Positions 33,597-41,867 of a stretch of 63,313 nucleotides of DNA are shown here, one piece after another. The notes below the pieces were generated by a model, which worked only from the letters and a program-made list of their open reading frames with translations, searched no databases and had not been told where the DNA came from. The DNA is taken from positions 1-63,313 of the forward strand of contig JANOAR010000171.1 in the NCBI GenBank assembly GCA_031411235.1, read 5' to 3'. This DNA is from JANOAR01 sp031411235 (GTDB taxonomy: Bacteria > Verrucomicrobiota > Verrucomicrobiia > Verrucomicrobiales > Verrucomicrobiaceae). A program made the translations under genes and the position numbers. How positions within the stretch are numbered: the stretch's first letter is position 1; the number at the start of each line of letters is the position of its first letter.

Positions 33597-33606
33597 AAAA
33601 CGTCCG

Positions 33607-34236
33607 CTAGGAGTACTTCAGCACGATGTGGGCGACCACGTTCCCTGCGTCACGACAGCGGTCGATGACCTTTTCCATCAACTCATAAAGGTCGCGTAGC
33701 ATGATGGCGATGAGTGGCTCGTGGCGGCCCGAGTAGAGGTCGCGCAGCAGTTCGAGCATGAGCTTGTCGGCTTCGCCTTCGACGTGCTGGAGTTTGTCAT
33801 TGAGGTCTTGCACGCGCTCCAGGTGCAATTTTTTGCGCAGTTCCTGGACGATGGCGACGACGGTCTCGGCGGCATTGGCCATCATGGAGAGCTGGCGGCT
33901 GAAGTCGATGCCCTGGAGTCTGCCGTCGCAGATGATGAAGCGCTCGGCGATCTTCTCGACGGTCTTGGGGATTTTGTAGAGCACGTTGGAGAGGGCTTCT
34001 ACGTCCTCGCGCTCCAGTTCAGAAACGAAGGTGCGGCAGATCTCGGCGTCGATCTGCTCTTTGATTTTTTTATCCTTCCGGCGGGAGAGGATTAGCTCGT
34101 CCATGCTCTGCGTCGGCGTGGGTTGGGAAAAGAGCTTGGTCAGGGCGATGACACTGTGCCTGGACTCCTCGGCACTGGCCTCCAGCAAGGTGTAGAACAC
34201 GTCGGTTTTGCCGAAGATTTTTTGCAGTGAGATCAT
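33607..34236 (-). CDS. DUF47 (PhoU-like) Pit accessory protein
   Basis: This 209-residue all-helical protein (MISLQKIFGKTDVFYTLLEASAEESRHSVIALTKLF..., then EREDVEALSNVLYKIPKTVEKIAER and LRDLYELMEKVIDRCRDAGN) has the acidic E/DxxxD-type metal-binding segments of the PhoU-like DUF47 family. These proteins are nearly always encoded beside Pit transporters and regulate or assist phosphate uptake. It is the upstream gene of the pair. The repeat-bearing gap of 124 bases to pit is larger than usual for this operon. Confidence 0.9.
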   Translation of the reverse strand: MISLQKIFGKTDVFYTLLEASAEESRHSVIALTKLFSQPTPTQSMDELILSRRKDKKIKEQIDAEICRTFVSELEREDVEALSNVLYKIPKTVEKIAERFIICDGRLQGIDFSRQLSMMANAAETVVAIVQELRKKLHLERVQDLNDKLQHVEGEADKLMLELLRDLYSGRHEPLIAIMLRDLYELMEKVIDRCRDAGNVVAHIVLKYS

Positions 34237-34367
34237 AGTTTTTGAGGGCTGGGAAGGCTGGCTGGTGTGAAGGGCGCGCAGTGTGGCGAGTAGGGCAGCG
34301 GAGTCAAATTTGGCTCATGTGACGGAAATGTCACACAAACCGCTGCGCCTAGTCGTGGTGGATTTTG

Positions 34368-35795
34368 CTACTTGAGCAGTCCCTGAAGCAAGCCTGAGCC
34401 CAAGGCTTGCATAGGATTTTCCATGATCTCGCCGAGCTTGCCGCCGAGCTTGATTTCAGGCTTGGAGACCATGCCCGTCGCGTTGAGTTCGATGGCGACG
34501 TTGCCTTGGCCATCGTTCATGACTTTAGCGGCGGTGTCGGCGAGGAAGCCGACCTTGGCTTGGGCACCCTGGATGACGCGTTTCCCCAGGGCGGGCGAGA
34601 GGGTGATGACGCTGCCCATGCTGAGGGCGTCGGCGGTGCCGTCGAACCAACTGCCGGAGTTGAGCCGCAGCCGGTAGTCGGGGAAGACGCAGTGCATGTC
34701 GGCGAGTACATCGAAGCGCCCATCCTTGGCTTTGACTTGCAGGGTCATGTCCTCCTGCAAGGCCCCGCCTGCGGTGACATCGAGGATGTCGATGCCAAGT
34801 TGCTGCATCATTTCGCGAGTCTTTTTTTGCTTGGCCAACTGATTGCCGATGGTGTCGTACCCGTAGAGTGTAGAGCCCTTTTGCACGGCGATGGTGAGGG
34901 TTGTCAGAGGGGCCAGTTCGCCGCGCGCGATGTCGAAGGGGATGATCTTGCCAGTGCTGGTGAGCGTGAGATCCGCCAAGCGCACGGGTTTGATGACCTC
35001 GCCAATCTTGGCCCGGCCTTCGATGACGACCTTGCCGCTGGCGGTGACGTCGCAGGTGTTGTGCTGGGCGAGGTCGGTGGGATCTACGTCGATGTGGCTG
35101 AGTTTTAAGTTGAGGTCGCTGATGTCGGTGCGCGTCTTGGCGGCGCGGTTGTTGATGTGAAAAGCCGCGCGCTCCAGCACCGCTTCGTCGATGACAAAGG
35201 CGATGCCAGCGTTCACCGCATCTGCGGTTTCGGCGGGTGGATCAGGCACTTCAGTGGCAGGGATTTCTGGCGTGGTCGTGGGCGTTTTGGGCAGTGGGAT
35301 GCTTGGCTCATTGGCAGCGACGACCGCGTCTGGCAGCACTGGCTTGGCGAGGAGCATGGCGAGGGAGCTATCGCCTTCTTTGCTCACCTCCTCCCGCACG
35401 AAGAGCCCGACGAGGGCCAGCCGCCCGATGTGCAGGCGGCGATGCAGGACGAGCTGGCTCCAGTCGATCTCTAGCAAGGCTTTTTCAGCAATGACCTGCA
35501 CGGCTCCGGGATCGAGCGCGGTGCGTTGGGCGAGGGGTTTGCCCGCATCGGCTTCGCTATCGCGAGGGGCCAGTTGCAGCTTGGTCAGCTCTAGCTTCGC
35601 AGGGGAGGTGGCGAGAGACCATGTGAAGTCGTCGATCTGGGCACGGCAATTGCAGCCCTTTTCGATGTGGCGGACTAGGGCATCTTTACTCAGTTCGGCA
35701 TTCAACCACGACCAGACCCACAGCCAGCCGCCCACGCCCGTGACGACGCCGAGCCCGACCATGCCCAACAGTATCCTCTTCAACTTCTTCATCAT
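34368..35795 (-). CDS. AsmA-like membrane-anchored protein
   Basis: This protein of about 475 residues has an N-terminal transmembrane helix (about 7-28, ILLGMVGLGVVTGVGGWLWVW) and a long periplasmic beta-strand repeat region. Segments typical of AsmA/DUF748 proteins include LHIGRLALVGLFVREEV, ISDLNLKLSHIDVDPTD and VRLADLTLTSTGKI. Such proteins are thought to move lipids between membranes. A Pro/Thr-rich linker lies at about 180-210. Its C-terminus carries EIKLGGKLGEIMENPMQALG. Two adjacent ATGs (35795 and 35792) could serve as start. It is not tightly linked to neighbours. Confidence 0.7.
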   Translation of the reverse strand: MMKKLKRILLGMVGLGVVTGVGGWLWVWSWLNAELSKDALVRHIEKGCNCRAQIDDFTWSLATSPAKLELTKLQLAPRDSEADAGKPLAQRTALDPGAVQVIAEKALLEIDWSQLVLHRRLHIGRLALVGLFVREEVSKEGDSSLAMLLAKPVLPDAVVAANEPSIPLPKTPTTTPEIPATEVPDPPAETADAVNAGIAFVIDEAVLERAAFHINNRAAKTRTDISDLNLKLSHIDVDPTDLAQHNTCDVTASGKVVIEGRAKIGEVIKPVRLADLTLTSTGKIIPFDIARGELAPLTTLTIAVQKGSTLYGYDTIGNQLAKQKKTREMMQQLGIDILDVTAGGALQEDMTLQVKAKDGRFDVLADMHCVFPDYRLRLNSGSWFDGTADALSMGSVITLSPALGKRVIQGAQAKVGFLADTAAKVMNDGQGNVAIELNATGMVSKPEIKLGGKLGEIMENPMQALGSGLLQGLLK

Positions 35796-35901
35796 GGGCT
35801 GCGACACTAGCGGTGCAGAGCCGCGTGTCACGAGCGGAAGTGATGCTGTTAAAGCCAGCGGGGATGTCGCTTGGCGCTACAACCCCTGATTTGACAGGGG
35901 G

Positions 35902-35986
35902 TGGTACCGGTGGTCGGACTCGAACCGACACTTCTTTCGAAACAAGATTTTGAGTCTAGCGCGTCTACCAATTTCACCACACCGGC
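35902..35986 (-). tRNA. tRNA-Leu (anticodon CAA)
   Basis: The minus strand folds as a class II tRNA. The acceptor GCCGGTG pairs with CACCGGT (one G-T pair), followed by discriminator A and an encoded CCA. The D arm has the leucine-type loop AAATTGGTAGA. The anticodon stem CTAGA/TCTTG has a T-T mismatch at its second pair, and the loop CTCAAAA gives anticodon CAA, reading UUG. A short variable arm and the T arm GTCGG-TTCGAGT-CCGAC complete it. The 85-base length includes CCA. Confidence 0.95.
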
Positions 35987-36222
35987 ATGTGCTGCGAAGA
36001 GCGAACGCGATAAGAGCAGCGGTGGCAACCTTTGCAAGGGCTTTGGCATCTCTTTGCGCAAATGAGGCCGGGTATCTGCATAAATAAACGCGCTGATATA
36101 TGAGGGCAGCGGTTAGGGCTAAGGCTTCATGAATACTGCCACCACATCCGGCAAGTAATTTCAGGCGTATGGCCTGATTCAGGATTCGCATCTTCCGATA
36201 TTCTGGTTATGCCTGCTCGCCC

Positions 36223-36630
36223 ATGAATGCCCCCACCCCCCTCATCGACTCCAAACTCAATGAACTCTGTGCCGCCATCGCTGCCGATGCCGATATCGTT
36301 TCAGCACGCGATCGCGCCGAGACCTTTCTGGCCGACGAGGCTGCCGTCGCGCTGTATCGCGAAGTCATGAACCTGGGCCGCGATTTCGAGCGCCGCCAAC
36401 ACCAGGGCGAGGAGATTGAGGAAGGTGATTTGTCGCGCTTTGAGACCTTGCAGGCGCAAGCTGATGGCCATCCCGCGATCCGTGCTTTTGCCGATGCCCA
36501 AGAGAAGCTGCAAAGTGTGCTGCAAACGGTGAATGGCTTTGTCGCCAAGACTCTCGAAAGCGGCGCTGTGCCGACGCATGAGCAAGTCTTCGGCGGTGGA
36601 AGCTGCGGCACGGGCTGCGGCTGCCATTGA
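36223..36630 (+). CDS. YlbF/YmcA-family protein
   Basis: This 135-residue helical protein (LIDSKLNELCAAIAADADIVSARDRAETFLADEAAVALYREVMNLG, then HPAIRAFADAQEKLQSVLQTVNGFVAKTLE) matches the Com_YlbF family. In Bacillus members form the Y-complex that, with RNase Y, controls mRNA decay, competence and biofilm. The C-terminus ends in a cysteine-rich GGGSCGTGCGCH, which could bind a metal or iron-sulfur cluster, as the Bacillus Y-complex is reported to do. It is followed at a distance by the MATE gene on the same strand. Confidence 0.82.
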   Translation: MNAPTPLIDSKLNELCAAIAADADIVSARDRAETFLADEAAVALYREVMNLGRDFERRQHQGEEIEEGDLSRFETLQAQADGHPAIRAFADAQEKLQSVLQTVNGFVAKTLESGAVPTHEQVFGGGSCGTGCGCH

Positions 36631-36752
36631 TGTGCGATCAATGGTTGAATGATGGACGATGAATTCAAACTCTCTGCATTCATAACTCATAATTCTAAGC
36701 CCTCCTGAATCTCACCACTGATCCCATCCCCGCGCTGATCCGACGCATCGCT

Positions 36753-38033
36753 GTGCCAGCGAGCGTCGGCTTCTTTTTCAACACGATGTTTAACTTCGTG
36801 GACACGTACTGCGCAGGGCTGATCTCCACAGATGCGCTCGCGGCGTTGTCGCTTTCGTTCCCAGTTTTCTTCATCATTCTGTCGGCAGGCAGTGGGCTTA
36901 GCCAGGGCGGCACGGCGCTGATTGCGAATGCCCTTGGGGCAAGGGATCGAGCCAGTGCGCGGACGTTGATCGCGCAGTCGATTACCTTTGCGATCATGGT
37001 CGGTGTGGTGCTGGGGTTTGTCGGTCATGCCGCGTCTCCAGCGTTGTTTCGCTATCTTGGTGCGGAGGGCGATTACCTGCGGGTGGCCTTGGAATACATG
37101 AACGTGATCATGTATGGCGCGGCCTTTTTCATCCTGCAAATGGCGCTCAATGCCACGCTGAATGCGCAGGGCGACACGCGTGTTTTCCGCAATGTCCTGG
37201 TTGTCGGTTTCTTCGCCAACTGCCTGCTGAATCCCTGGCTCATGTATGGCTGGCTGGGCGCTCCGGCACTGGGTATCGCAGGCATCGCCTGGGCCACCGT
37301 GCTGGTTCAAGTCGCAGGCTGTGCGGTGCTGCTACGCCATGTGCTGCGGTTGGAGTTGTGCCAAGGGCTTACGTTTAACGACTTCGTCCCGCACTGGCCC
37401 AGGATGCGCCAAATCGCCGCGCAGGCTGGCCCTGCGGCGATGAATATGCTGACGGTGGCGCTGGGGATTTTCGTCATCACGAAGTTCGTCAGCGCCTTCA
37501 GTAAAGAGGCAGTCGCGGGCTACGGCATCGCCACGCGCATCGAGCAAGTGCTGTTGTTGCCGACCATTGGGCTGAACTTTGCGGTGCTCGCGCTGGTGGG
37601 GCAAAACAATGGCGCAGGCCGCAGGGATCGCGTGGCGGAGGCTTGGCACACCTGCATCAAGTATGGTCTGTTGATGATGCTCGTGGGGGGCGTGATTCTG
37701 TTTGCCGTGAGGCATCTGGCGATGACAGCCTTCACCACGGATGCCGAGGTTATCGCACGCGGTTCCGACTACCTTGGCATTGCCGCGATCACGCTGTGCG
37801 CCTACCCGATTCTGTTTCAAACGGTGTTCATGCTGCAAGGCTTGAAGCGCCCTGCCTACGGCCTCGCCATCGGTTTATGGCGGCAAATCATCGCGCCACT
37901 GCTGGTCTTTAACCTGCTCGCCTACACGCTCGGCATGGGCGTCTGGGGCATTTGGTGGGGTATCTGCGTCGTCACCTGGACGGCATCTCTTTTCACCCTG
38001 TGGTATGGACGGCGGGTGCTGCGGTCGGCATGA
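36753..38033 (+). CDS. MATE-family efflux transporter
   Basis: This protein of at least 426 residues has about 12 hydrophobic segments and the MATE opening PASVGFFFNTMFNFVDTYCAGLIS, repeated near the middle as AGPAAMNMLTVALGIFVITKFVSAF. It exports drugs or metabolites using a sodium or proton gradient. The first ATG/GTG/TTG start is GTG 36753, but the frame is open to a stop at 36696, and NLTTDPIPALIRRIAVPAS just upstream looks like the normal family N-terminus. Translation may therefore begin at CTG 36705, giving about 442 residues. Confidence 0.9.
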   Translation: MPASVGFFFNTMFNFVDTYCAGLISTDALAALSLSFPVFFIILSAGSGLSQGGTALIANALGARDRASARTLIAQSITFAIMVGVVLGFVGHAASPALFRYLGAEGDYLRVALEYMNVIMYGAAFFILQMALNATLNAQGDTRVFRNVLVVGFFANCLLNPWLMYGWLGAPALGIAGIAWATVLVQVAGCAVLLRHVLRLELCQGLTFNDFVPHWPRMRQIAAQAGPAAMNMLTVALGIFVITKFVSAFSKEAVAGYGIATRIEQVLLLPTIGLNFAVLALVGQNNGAGRRDRVAEAWHTCIKYGLLMMLVGGVILFAVRHLAMTAFTTDAEVIARGSDYLGIAAITLCAYPILFQTVFMLQGLKRPAYGLAIGLWRQIIAPLLVFNLLAYTLGMGVWGIWWGICVVTWTASLFTLWYGRRVLRSA

Positions 38034-38134
38034 ACCTTCGCCTTCGGGAAAATGCAGCCAAGCAGCCCAAGGTTTGAGAAATTTCGCCTTTGGGTTGCGC
38101 GTATTTGCCTCCAGTCCACCCCCCATTCATCCAA

Positions 38135-40621
38135 ATGAAAAACGCCACTCTTCACCTCGCTCGTTGCACCTTTGCCCTGTTTGCCATGGGCTTCATGGCG
38201 GCACCGCTCGCTCAGGCTGCATACCCCGAATTTTCCTCGACCAAGCCTAACGGTGGCCAGCGTGGCACGGAGGTGAAGCTCACGGTCACGGGCGGAAAGC
38301 TGGATGATTTTGAGGGTTTCATTTTCATGTCGCCAGGGTTCACCCTGAAGTCCGTGGACAAGGTGGCGGCTGGCAAAGTCGATACCACCATCGCCATCGC
38401 GGCGGATGTGCCGCTGGGAAATCACTTCCTGCGGATTCGCACCAAATCCGGTATCTCACACCAGCGGCAGTTTTTTGTCGGACTCTATCCGAACGTCGAT
38501 GAAAAGGAGCCCAATGATGACTTCAACGCGCCTCAGACGGTCGCCTTCAACCAAACCGTCGAGGGCGTCGTGCAGAACGAAGACGTGGACTACTACCGCC
38601 TCTTAGGTGTGAAAAAGGGTCAGCGCATCAGCCTTGAAATCGACGGCCTGCGGCTGGGTTATACTCCCTTCGATCCGTATTTGGCGATCCTCGACAAGGG
38701 CCGCTTCGAACTGGGCTCCTCCGATGACACCATCCTGCATCGCATGGATGGCTACGTGAGCATCGTCGCTCCTGAGGACGGCGACTACACCCTGATGGTG
38801 CGCGAGTCGTCCTACCGTGGCAGCGGCAATAGCTACTACCGGTTGCATGTCGGCTCCTTCCGTCGCCCCGATGTCGTCTATCCTGCGGGTGGCAAGGCAG
38901 GCAGCACCGTGACGGCTCGCTTCATCGACCGCAGTGGTGAATCTTTTGAAGAGAGCATCGTGCTACCCTCCACCGAGGATCCCAATTACATGCTGTTCAC
39001 CAAAGCGCAGGATTCTCCGCCCTCGGGCAATCCTTTCCGCATTGTCGGTTTTGACAACTCCCTCGAAGCTGAGCCCAATGACGAGCAAGCCAAGGCCACC
39101 GTTTGCACCACGGGCGGTTCCATCGCGCTGAACGGCATCATCGAGAAGCCCAGCGACATCGACTTCTTCAAGGTCACGCTGAAAAAGGGCCAGGAACTCA
39201 TCGTGCAAGCCTTCGCGCAAATCCTTGGCTCGCCGCTCGATTCCGTGGTGAACATCTACAACCTCAAGGGCGGCAGCATCGGTAGCAATGACGATGGCGG
39301 CGGGCGTCGGCGGCTTGATAGCAAGGTGAAGGTCACCATCCCAGCGGATGGCGAATACTTCGTGCGCGTCACCGATCACCTGGAGCGCGGTGGCCCCAAT
39401 TTTGTGTATCGCATTGAATTCTCGGCCTCCGAGCCCAGCATCAAGTTTGCCTCACCCAACTACAATGTGAACGATAGCTACGGTCGCCAGTTCATCGCTG
39501 TGCCCAAGGGCGGTCGCTACGCCACGCTGGTGAACCTCACGCGCAACAATGCCAACGGCGACATGAACTTTGAAATGCCAGCGCTGCCCCAGGGCGTGAA
39601 GCTGCTGACCACCAGCATCTCAAAAGACCTCCCCAACACCATGCTGCTATTTGAAGCCGCTGCCGATGCCCCCACGGGAGGCGGTGCCTACGCCATCAGG
39701 CTCAAGTCTCCTGATCCCAAAGTGACCACGATCGGCACACTCGCGCAGGAGTTCGATGTGGTGCGCTCCGGCAACACGATTTACTACACCGACTTCGATG
39801 ACAAACTCCCCGTCGCCGCCGTCACCGAAGCCCCCTACTCGCTGGAAATCGTCAAGCCCACCGTGCCGCTCGTCGCCAATGGAGTGCTGCCGCTGAAGGT
39901 CGTCGCCAAGCGCAAGGATGGCTTCAAAGCCCCGATCCGCGTGCTCATGATGTGGAAGCCCCCTGGCGTCAGCATGCTCGGCGAGCAAACCATCGCCGAG
40001 GGCCAGACCGAGACTACCTTTATGCTTGATGCCAACGGCAGCGTAACCACAGGCAAGTGGAACTTCACTGTCATGGGTGAAGCCACCGCTGGTAACGGCA
40101 ACATCTACAATGCTAGCCCCTTCTGCGAAGTCGCCACCGCCCCCGCGCACATCAACGCCCCAACCATGTCATTGACGACCGTGGAACAGGGCAAGGAGAG
40201 TGAATTTGTCTGCAAAGTCGAGCAGCTCGTGCCCTTCACAGGCGACGCCGTCGCCCGTGTCGTCGGTATGCCCGATACGATCGAAGTCATCTCCTCGTCG
40301 ATCAACAAAGACACCAAGGAAGCCGTCTTCAAAGTCAAGACCACCGACAAGTCGCCCGTTGGCAAGCAGAGCAACCTCTTCGTGCAGGTCGAAGTCCCCG
40401 TCGCTGGAGGCACCACCACCCATCGTATCGGCATGGGCAGCATCCTGCGCATCGACGCTCCCCGCAAGGCACCCGCGCCGAAGCCCGTGGCTGCTGCTCC
40501 CGCTGCCGCTGCGAAACCCGCTGCTGTGGTTGCCGCTGCGCCGAAGGCACCCGAGAAGCGCCTCTCGCGCTTGGAGCAGTTGCGTGCCGACGCTGCTGCG
40601 GCTGCCTCGGGAGCAAAGTAG
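38135..40621 (+). CDS. secreted protein with PPC (pre-peptidase C-terminal-type) domains
   Basis: This protein of about 828 residues has a signal peptide (about 1-28, ending QAAYP). An N-terminal Ig-like/IPT-type segment (STKPNGGQRGTEVKLTVTGG) is followed by two PPC-type jelly-roll domains, around EPNDDFNAPQTVAFNQTVEGVV and EPNDEQAKATVC with the FRVTDHLERGG-like strand. Several beta-sandwich stretches and an Ala/Pro-rich tail (from about 778) end in KRLSRLEQLRADAAAAASGAK. There are no protease residues, so the role is likely binding. Similar proteins are common in Planctomycetes and Verrucomicrobia. Start ATG 38135 (MKNATLHLARC) begins the signal peptide. Confidence 0.82.
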   Translation: MKNATLHLARCTFALFAMGFMAAPLAQAAYPEFSSTKPNGGQRGTEVKLTVTGGKLDDFEGFIFMSPGFTLKSVDKVAAGKVDTTIAIAADVPLGNHFLRIRTKSGISHQRQFFVGLYPNVDEKEPNDDFNAPQTVAFNQTVEGVVQNEDVDYYRLLGVKKGQRISLEIDGLRLGYTPFDPYLAILDKGRFELGSSDDTILHRMDGYVSIVAPEDGDYTLMVRESSYRGSGNSYYRLHVGSFRRPDVVYPAGGKAGSTVTARFIDRSGESFEESIVLPSTEDPNYMLFTKAQDSPPSGNPFRIVGFDNSLEAEPNDEQAKATVCTTGGSIALNGIIEKPSDIDFFKVTLKKGQELIVQAFAQILGSPLDSVVNIYNLKGGSIGSNDDGGGRRRLDSKVKVTIPADGEYFVRVTDHLERGGPNFVYRIEFSASEPSIKFASPNYNVNDSYGRQFIAVPKGGRYATLVNLTRNNANGDMNFEMPALPQGVKLLTTSISKDLPNTMLLFEAAADAPTGGGAYAIRLKSPDPKVTTIGTLAQEFDVVRSGNTIYYTDFDDKLPVAAVTEAPYSLEIVKPTVPLVANGVLPLKVVAKRKDGFKAPIRVLMMWKPPGVSMLGEQTIAEGQTETTFMLDANGSVTTGKWNFTVMGEATAGNGNIYNASPFCEVATAPAHINAPTMSLTTVEQGKESEFVCKVEQLVPFTGDAVARVVGMPDTIEVISSSINKDTKEAVFKVKTTDKSPVGKQSNLFVQVEVPVAGGTTTHRIGMGSILRIDAPRKAPAPKPVAAAPAAAAKPAAVVAAAPKAPEKRLSRLEQLRADAAAAASGAK

Positions 40622-40724
40622 GCAGGTCGCCGTGCGCCTGTTTGGATTTTTCGGAAGGGTCGGAACATCGTGGGAGTTAATGGGGTGGCGTTAAGCCTGC
40701 CCCCCATCCAACCCTCCCAGATTC

Positions 40725-41843
40725 GTGAAACCTATCTTCACACTTCTCACTGCGCTGCTGTTTTCCCTGCTCCATGCTGCCGATGCACCGCAGCCATCCA
40801 GCCTGCCACCCGCCTTCCAAACCAAGCTGCAAACGACACTGGATAAGCATTTCAGCCAGTTGCTCAAAGACGGCAGAGACCCCGAACTCAAAGGCAAGTC
40901 CGCTGAGGGCAACGGAGCCATCGCCTTCTTCCTGATGTATGAGGCCACGCATGATCCGAAGTATCGCAAAGCCGCGCTGAGCCTCGCAGATCAGGTATTG
41001 AAGGACATGCGAGCGACGAAGTTCGGCGTGCTGCCGATCAAGGAAAAAGATAAGCCCGGCGGCAAGACCATCATCGGTGGTGGGCCTCCGGCAATGGGCG
41101 CTTACACATCTGGCGTCGCCTACATTTTGCACAAGGAAGGCGGCAGGAACGACGACCTCAAATACATCGCCACCGTGCTCGATCAGTATCCCTGGAGCGA
41201 AGAAGGCTGGTGGGCCTCCACCATCGACGTGGCCACTGGCGAATCCAAGCTGCCGATGACCAAGCCCGCGATCATCAACAAGACTGCCGCCGTCGCCATG
41301 GCTGCGGGGATCGTCAGCGGCTATGTGCGTGACATTGACCCGAAGCTCTCCGCGAGCCTGAAGGAAAAAACGGACAAGTGTATCTACTCCCAGATCATCC
41401 CCGCGCAGTTGGCCGATGGCTTCTGGCACTACAGCCTGAAGGACACCGACCCGAAGGATAAGGATGTGCTCGGCTATTTCATGCTCACGACGAAGGAGCT
41501 GATGGATCTGCAAAAATTCAACCCCGCGTATCGCGAGCCAAAGCTGAACGCCGCGCTGCAACAGGCTCAGGCCTTTGCGCTGAAACACATCGCGCCGATG
41601 ACCGACCCGAACACTGGCACAGGCAACTCGGAACACGCCACGCGTGGCACGCCCATGCACTACTCGATCAAGGATGATTCCAAGCGAAGCTTCCAACTCG
41701 GCCTCGTCCTCATCGGCGGCGGGCACACGGAGGAAGGCATCAAAATCATGACCCCTGCGCTCGATCACTTCCCCATCGGCAACGGTGGCCAGGACGGTGC
41801 CCACGCCGCAGAACCGTCGGCGCTCATTCTCTCGGGGTTGTGA
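40725..41843 (+). CDS. secreted protein, probable alpha/alpha-toroid fold
   Basis: This 372-residue protein starts at GTG with a signal peptide (about 1-19, ending LHAAD). Helical repeats such as GNGAIAFFLMYEATHDPKYRKAALSLADQVLKDM, TSGVAYILHKEGGRNDDLKYIATVLDQ and TKELMDLQKFNPAY resemble the (alpha/alpha)6 barrel of GH88/GH105-type and polysaccharide-lyase-associated proteins. No catalytic pair could be fixed, so no activity is claimed. It is the first of three close plus-strand genes (24- and 14-base gaps) with a Tat-exported protein and a sulfatase, suggesting work on sulfated glycans. Confidence 0.65.
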   Translation: MKPIFTLLTALLFSLLHAADAPQPSSLPPAFQTKLQTTLDKHFSQLLKDGRDPELKGKSAEGNGAIAFFLMYEATHDPKYRKAALSLADQVLKDMRATKFGVLPIKEKDKPGGKTIIGGGPPAMGAYTSGVAYILHKEGGRNDDLKYIATVLDQYPWSEEGWWASTIDVATGESKLPMTKPAIINKTAAVAMAAGIVSGYVRDIDPKLSASLKEKTDKCIYSQIIPAQLADGFWHYSLKDTDPKDKDVLGYFMLTTKELMDLQKFNPAYREPKLNAALQQAQAFALKHIAPMTDPNTGTGNSEHATRGTPMHYSIKDDSKRSFQLGLVLIGGGHTEEGIKIMTPALDHFPIGNGGQDGAHAAEPSALILSGL

Positions 41844-41867
41844 ACCCATGCCCCCCTGGAAGTAACC

